A stretch of DNA of 6,224 nucleotides. Source: Phycisphaerae bacterium (GTDB lineage Bacteria; Planctomycetota; Phycisphaerae; Sedimentisphaerales; SG8-4). Below, piece by piece: positions 5,648 to 6,224 of this stretch (position 1 is its first letter; each line of letters starts with the position of its first letter). The DNA is taken from positions 1 to 6,224 of the forward strand of contig JAUVYQ010000143.1 in the NCBI GenBank assembly GCA_030603035.1, read 5' to 3'. Made by a program: the position numbers and the translations under genes. The notes under the pieces are model-generated. The model was not told where the DNA came from. It ran no database searches and saw nothing but the letters and a program-made list of their open reading frames with translations.

Positions 5648-6037
5648 TTACTCGATTCTACCAACGGCCTTATCTACCAGAGCCAAAAACGAGGCCTTTA
5701 CCTGCTCAAATGTCAGTTGCCTTACGGCCTCTCCGGTGCCTGTGGCACGGCCATCCTGGCCGTGTTTCGAAATCATCAGCAAATAATCGACACCGGCCGG
5801 AATCTGGTCCTGGCTCTGCCGAAACGCCTCTCTCAACAGCCTTTTCAGTCGATTACGCACAACCGCCCCACCGCAGGATTTGCCAACAGAGACACCCAAT
5901 CGCGGATAGCCGCAATTGTTTTCGGCCATATAGAGCGTAAGCAAGCCATCGCTAACACGCAGATGACGAGCCAAAACGGCTTTGAATTGCCTGTTGGTGA
6001 CAAGCCTTCTATTTCTCGCTAAATGCAATCGCTTCAT
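5648..6037 (-). CDS. rnpA: Ribonuclease P protein component
   Basis: A 129-residue protein subunit of RNase P, which binds the catalytic RNA and helps it remove 5' leaders from precursor tRNAs in the cytoplasm. The family layout is clear: a basic N-terminus (MKRLHLARNRRLVTNRQFKA), the aromatic/basic central sheet with PRLGVSVGKS (45-54), and the signature RNR helix GGAVVRNRLKRLLREAFR (56-73; R61, N62, R63). It is followed by DYLLMISKHG and a C-terminal helix. The length is normal. The ATG is supported by the conserved N-terminus, but no Shine-Dalgarno sequence precedes it (the leader is TGCGAAATACGATATACA), so it may be leaderless or weakly translated. The usual upstream partner rpmH (ribosomal protein L34) is not seen in the 187 bases before it. 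Confidence 0.97.
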   Translation of the reverse strand: MKRLHLARNRRLVTNRQFKAVLARHLRVSDGLLTLYMAENNCGYPRLGVSVGKSCGGAVVRNRLKRLLREAFRQSQDQIPAGVDYLLMISKHGQDGRATGTGEAVRQLTFEQVKASFLALVDKAVGRIE

Positions 6038-6056
6038 TGTATATCGTATTTCGCAG

Positions 6057-6112
6057 ACTACGAACTATAAACTACGAACTATGAACTATGAACTACGAAC
6101 TATGAACTACGA
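6057..6112. repeat. Array of eight heptamers (ACTAYGA)
   Basis: Eight consecutive 7-bp units run head to tail without spacers: ACTACGA, ACTATAA, ACTACGA, ACTATGA, ACTATGA, ACTACGA, ACTATGA, ACTACGA. They vary almost only at position 5 (C or T), and a degenerate ACTCACT follows. On the - strand the unit is TCRTAGT, so every frame meets TAG stops and the array cannot be coding. It fills most of the leader before rnpA. Comparable short tandem heptamer repeats (STRR) are known in cyanobacteria with different sequences. Confidence 0.9.
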
Positions 6113-6118
6113 ACTCAC

Positions 6119-6223
6119 TTAGCCCGTCGCCGGGGCCACTTCATCTGCCACTCTACGTCTGTGCAAGACTTCGGCACTTATTTTGCGGAGCGTTTTGCGA
6201 TAGTCTAAAACACCGACAAGCTC
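6119..6223 (-). CDS. Possible C-terminal end of an unrecognised gene
   Basis: A - strand frame, open from the window edge, encodes 34 residues (beginning ELVGVLDYRKTLRKI and ending RRRVADEVAPATG) and stops at TAA (6121-6119). The composition is protein-like and the orientation matches rnpA, 81 bases downstream. I do not recognise it. The VLHRRR stretch recalls ribosomal protein L34, but the residues around it do not fit that family. The other frames here are short and stop-rich. It could be the end of a real gene, a decayed one, or chance. Confidence 0.3.
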   Translation of the reverse strand, partial: ELVGVLDYRKTLRKISAEVLHRRRVADEVAPATG

Positions 6224-6224
6224 A

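Noticed and set aside
5500..6022. + strand ORFs opposite merR and rnpA
   Set aside because: They are antisense to well-supported genes and have no recognisable motifs.
6057..6112. CRISPR array
   Set aside because: Units are 7 bp, contiguous and without spacers; this is a simple tandem repeat.
6119..6223. rpmH (ribosomal protein L34) in the expected place before rnpA
   Set aside because: VLHRRR is faintly similar, but the surrounding residues do not fit the conserved HGF-R-R-M and GRK-L pattern, and the other frames are broken by stops.

Overview
The window looks like a bacterium of the Planctomycetota, perhaps Phycisphaerae, or another member of the PVC group. This rests on adjacent S1 sulfatases and an alpha-L-fucosidase carrying Tat-type signals with a lipoprotein-like Pro-Gly-Cys end, Lys-rich sulfatase C-termini, and a small MerR gene joined to mlaD. 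The lineage is inferred from gene style, not from a marker tree.

Left part, + strand (1-3988): three closely spaced genes form a carbohydrate operon. They are a 5'-truncated sulfatase (to 1141), a GH29 alpha-L-fucosidase (1182-2564) and a second, complete sulfatase (2594-3988), with gaps of 40 and 29 nt and a good ribosome binding site before genes two and three. Together they suggest desulfation and exo-cleavage of a sulfated fucose-containing polysaccharide, such as algal fucan or a mucin-like glycan, outside the cytoplasm.

Junction (3989-4389): about 400 bases lie between convergent operons, with no intact gene. They hold a long imperfect hairpin (4040-4097), the C-terminal remnant of a probable galactokinase-type GHMP kinase on the - strand (4139 to about 4235), and a 105-bp element with 19-bp terminal inverted repeats and an internal palindrome (4236-4340). 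The element abuts the remnant exactly where its coding sequence stops looking like a gene.

Right part, - strand (6224 to 4390): a possible C-terminal gene fragment at the window edge, an array of eight heptamers (6057-6112), rnpA (RNase P protein), a spacer with a palindrome and a second copy of a repeat also found in the junction, then a short MerR-type regulator overlapping an MCE/MlaD-type lipid-transport protein by 4 bp. No mlaE, mlaF or rpmH is visible. The housekeeping and envelope genes therefore sit against an accessory polysaccharide operon, with repeat elements between them.

I see no wholly new defence or mobile system. The most interesting material is the small repeats: the MITE-like element next to the kinase remnant, the shared 24-nt repeat, the heptamer array, and an in-frame 21-bp duplication in the first sulfatase.
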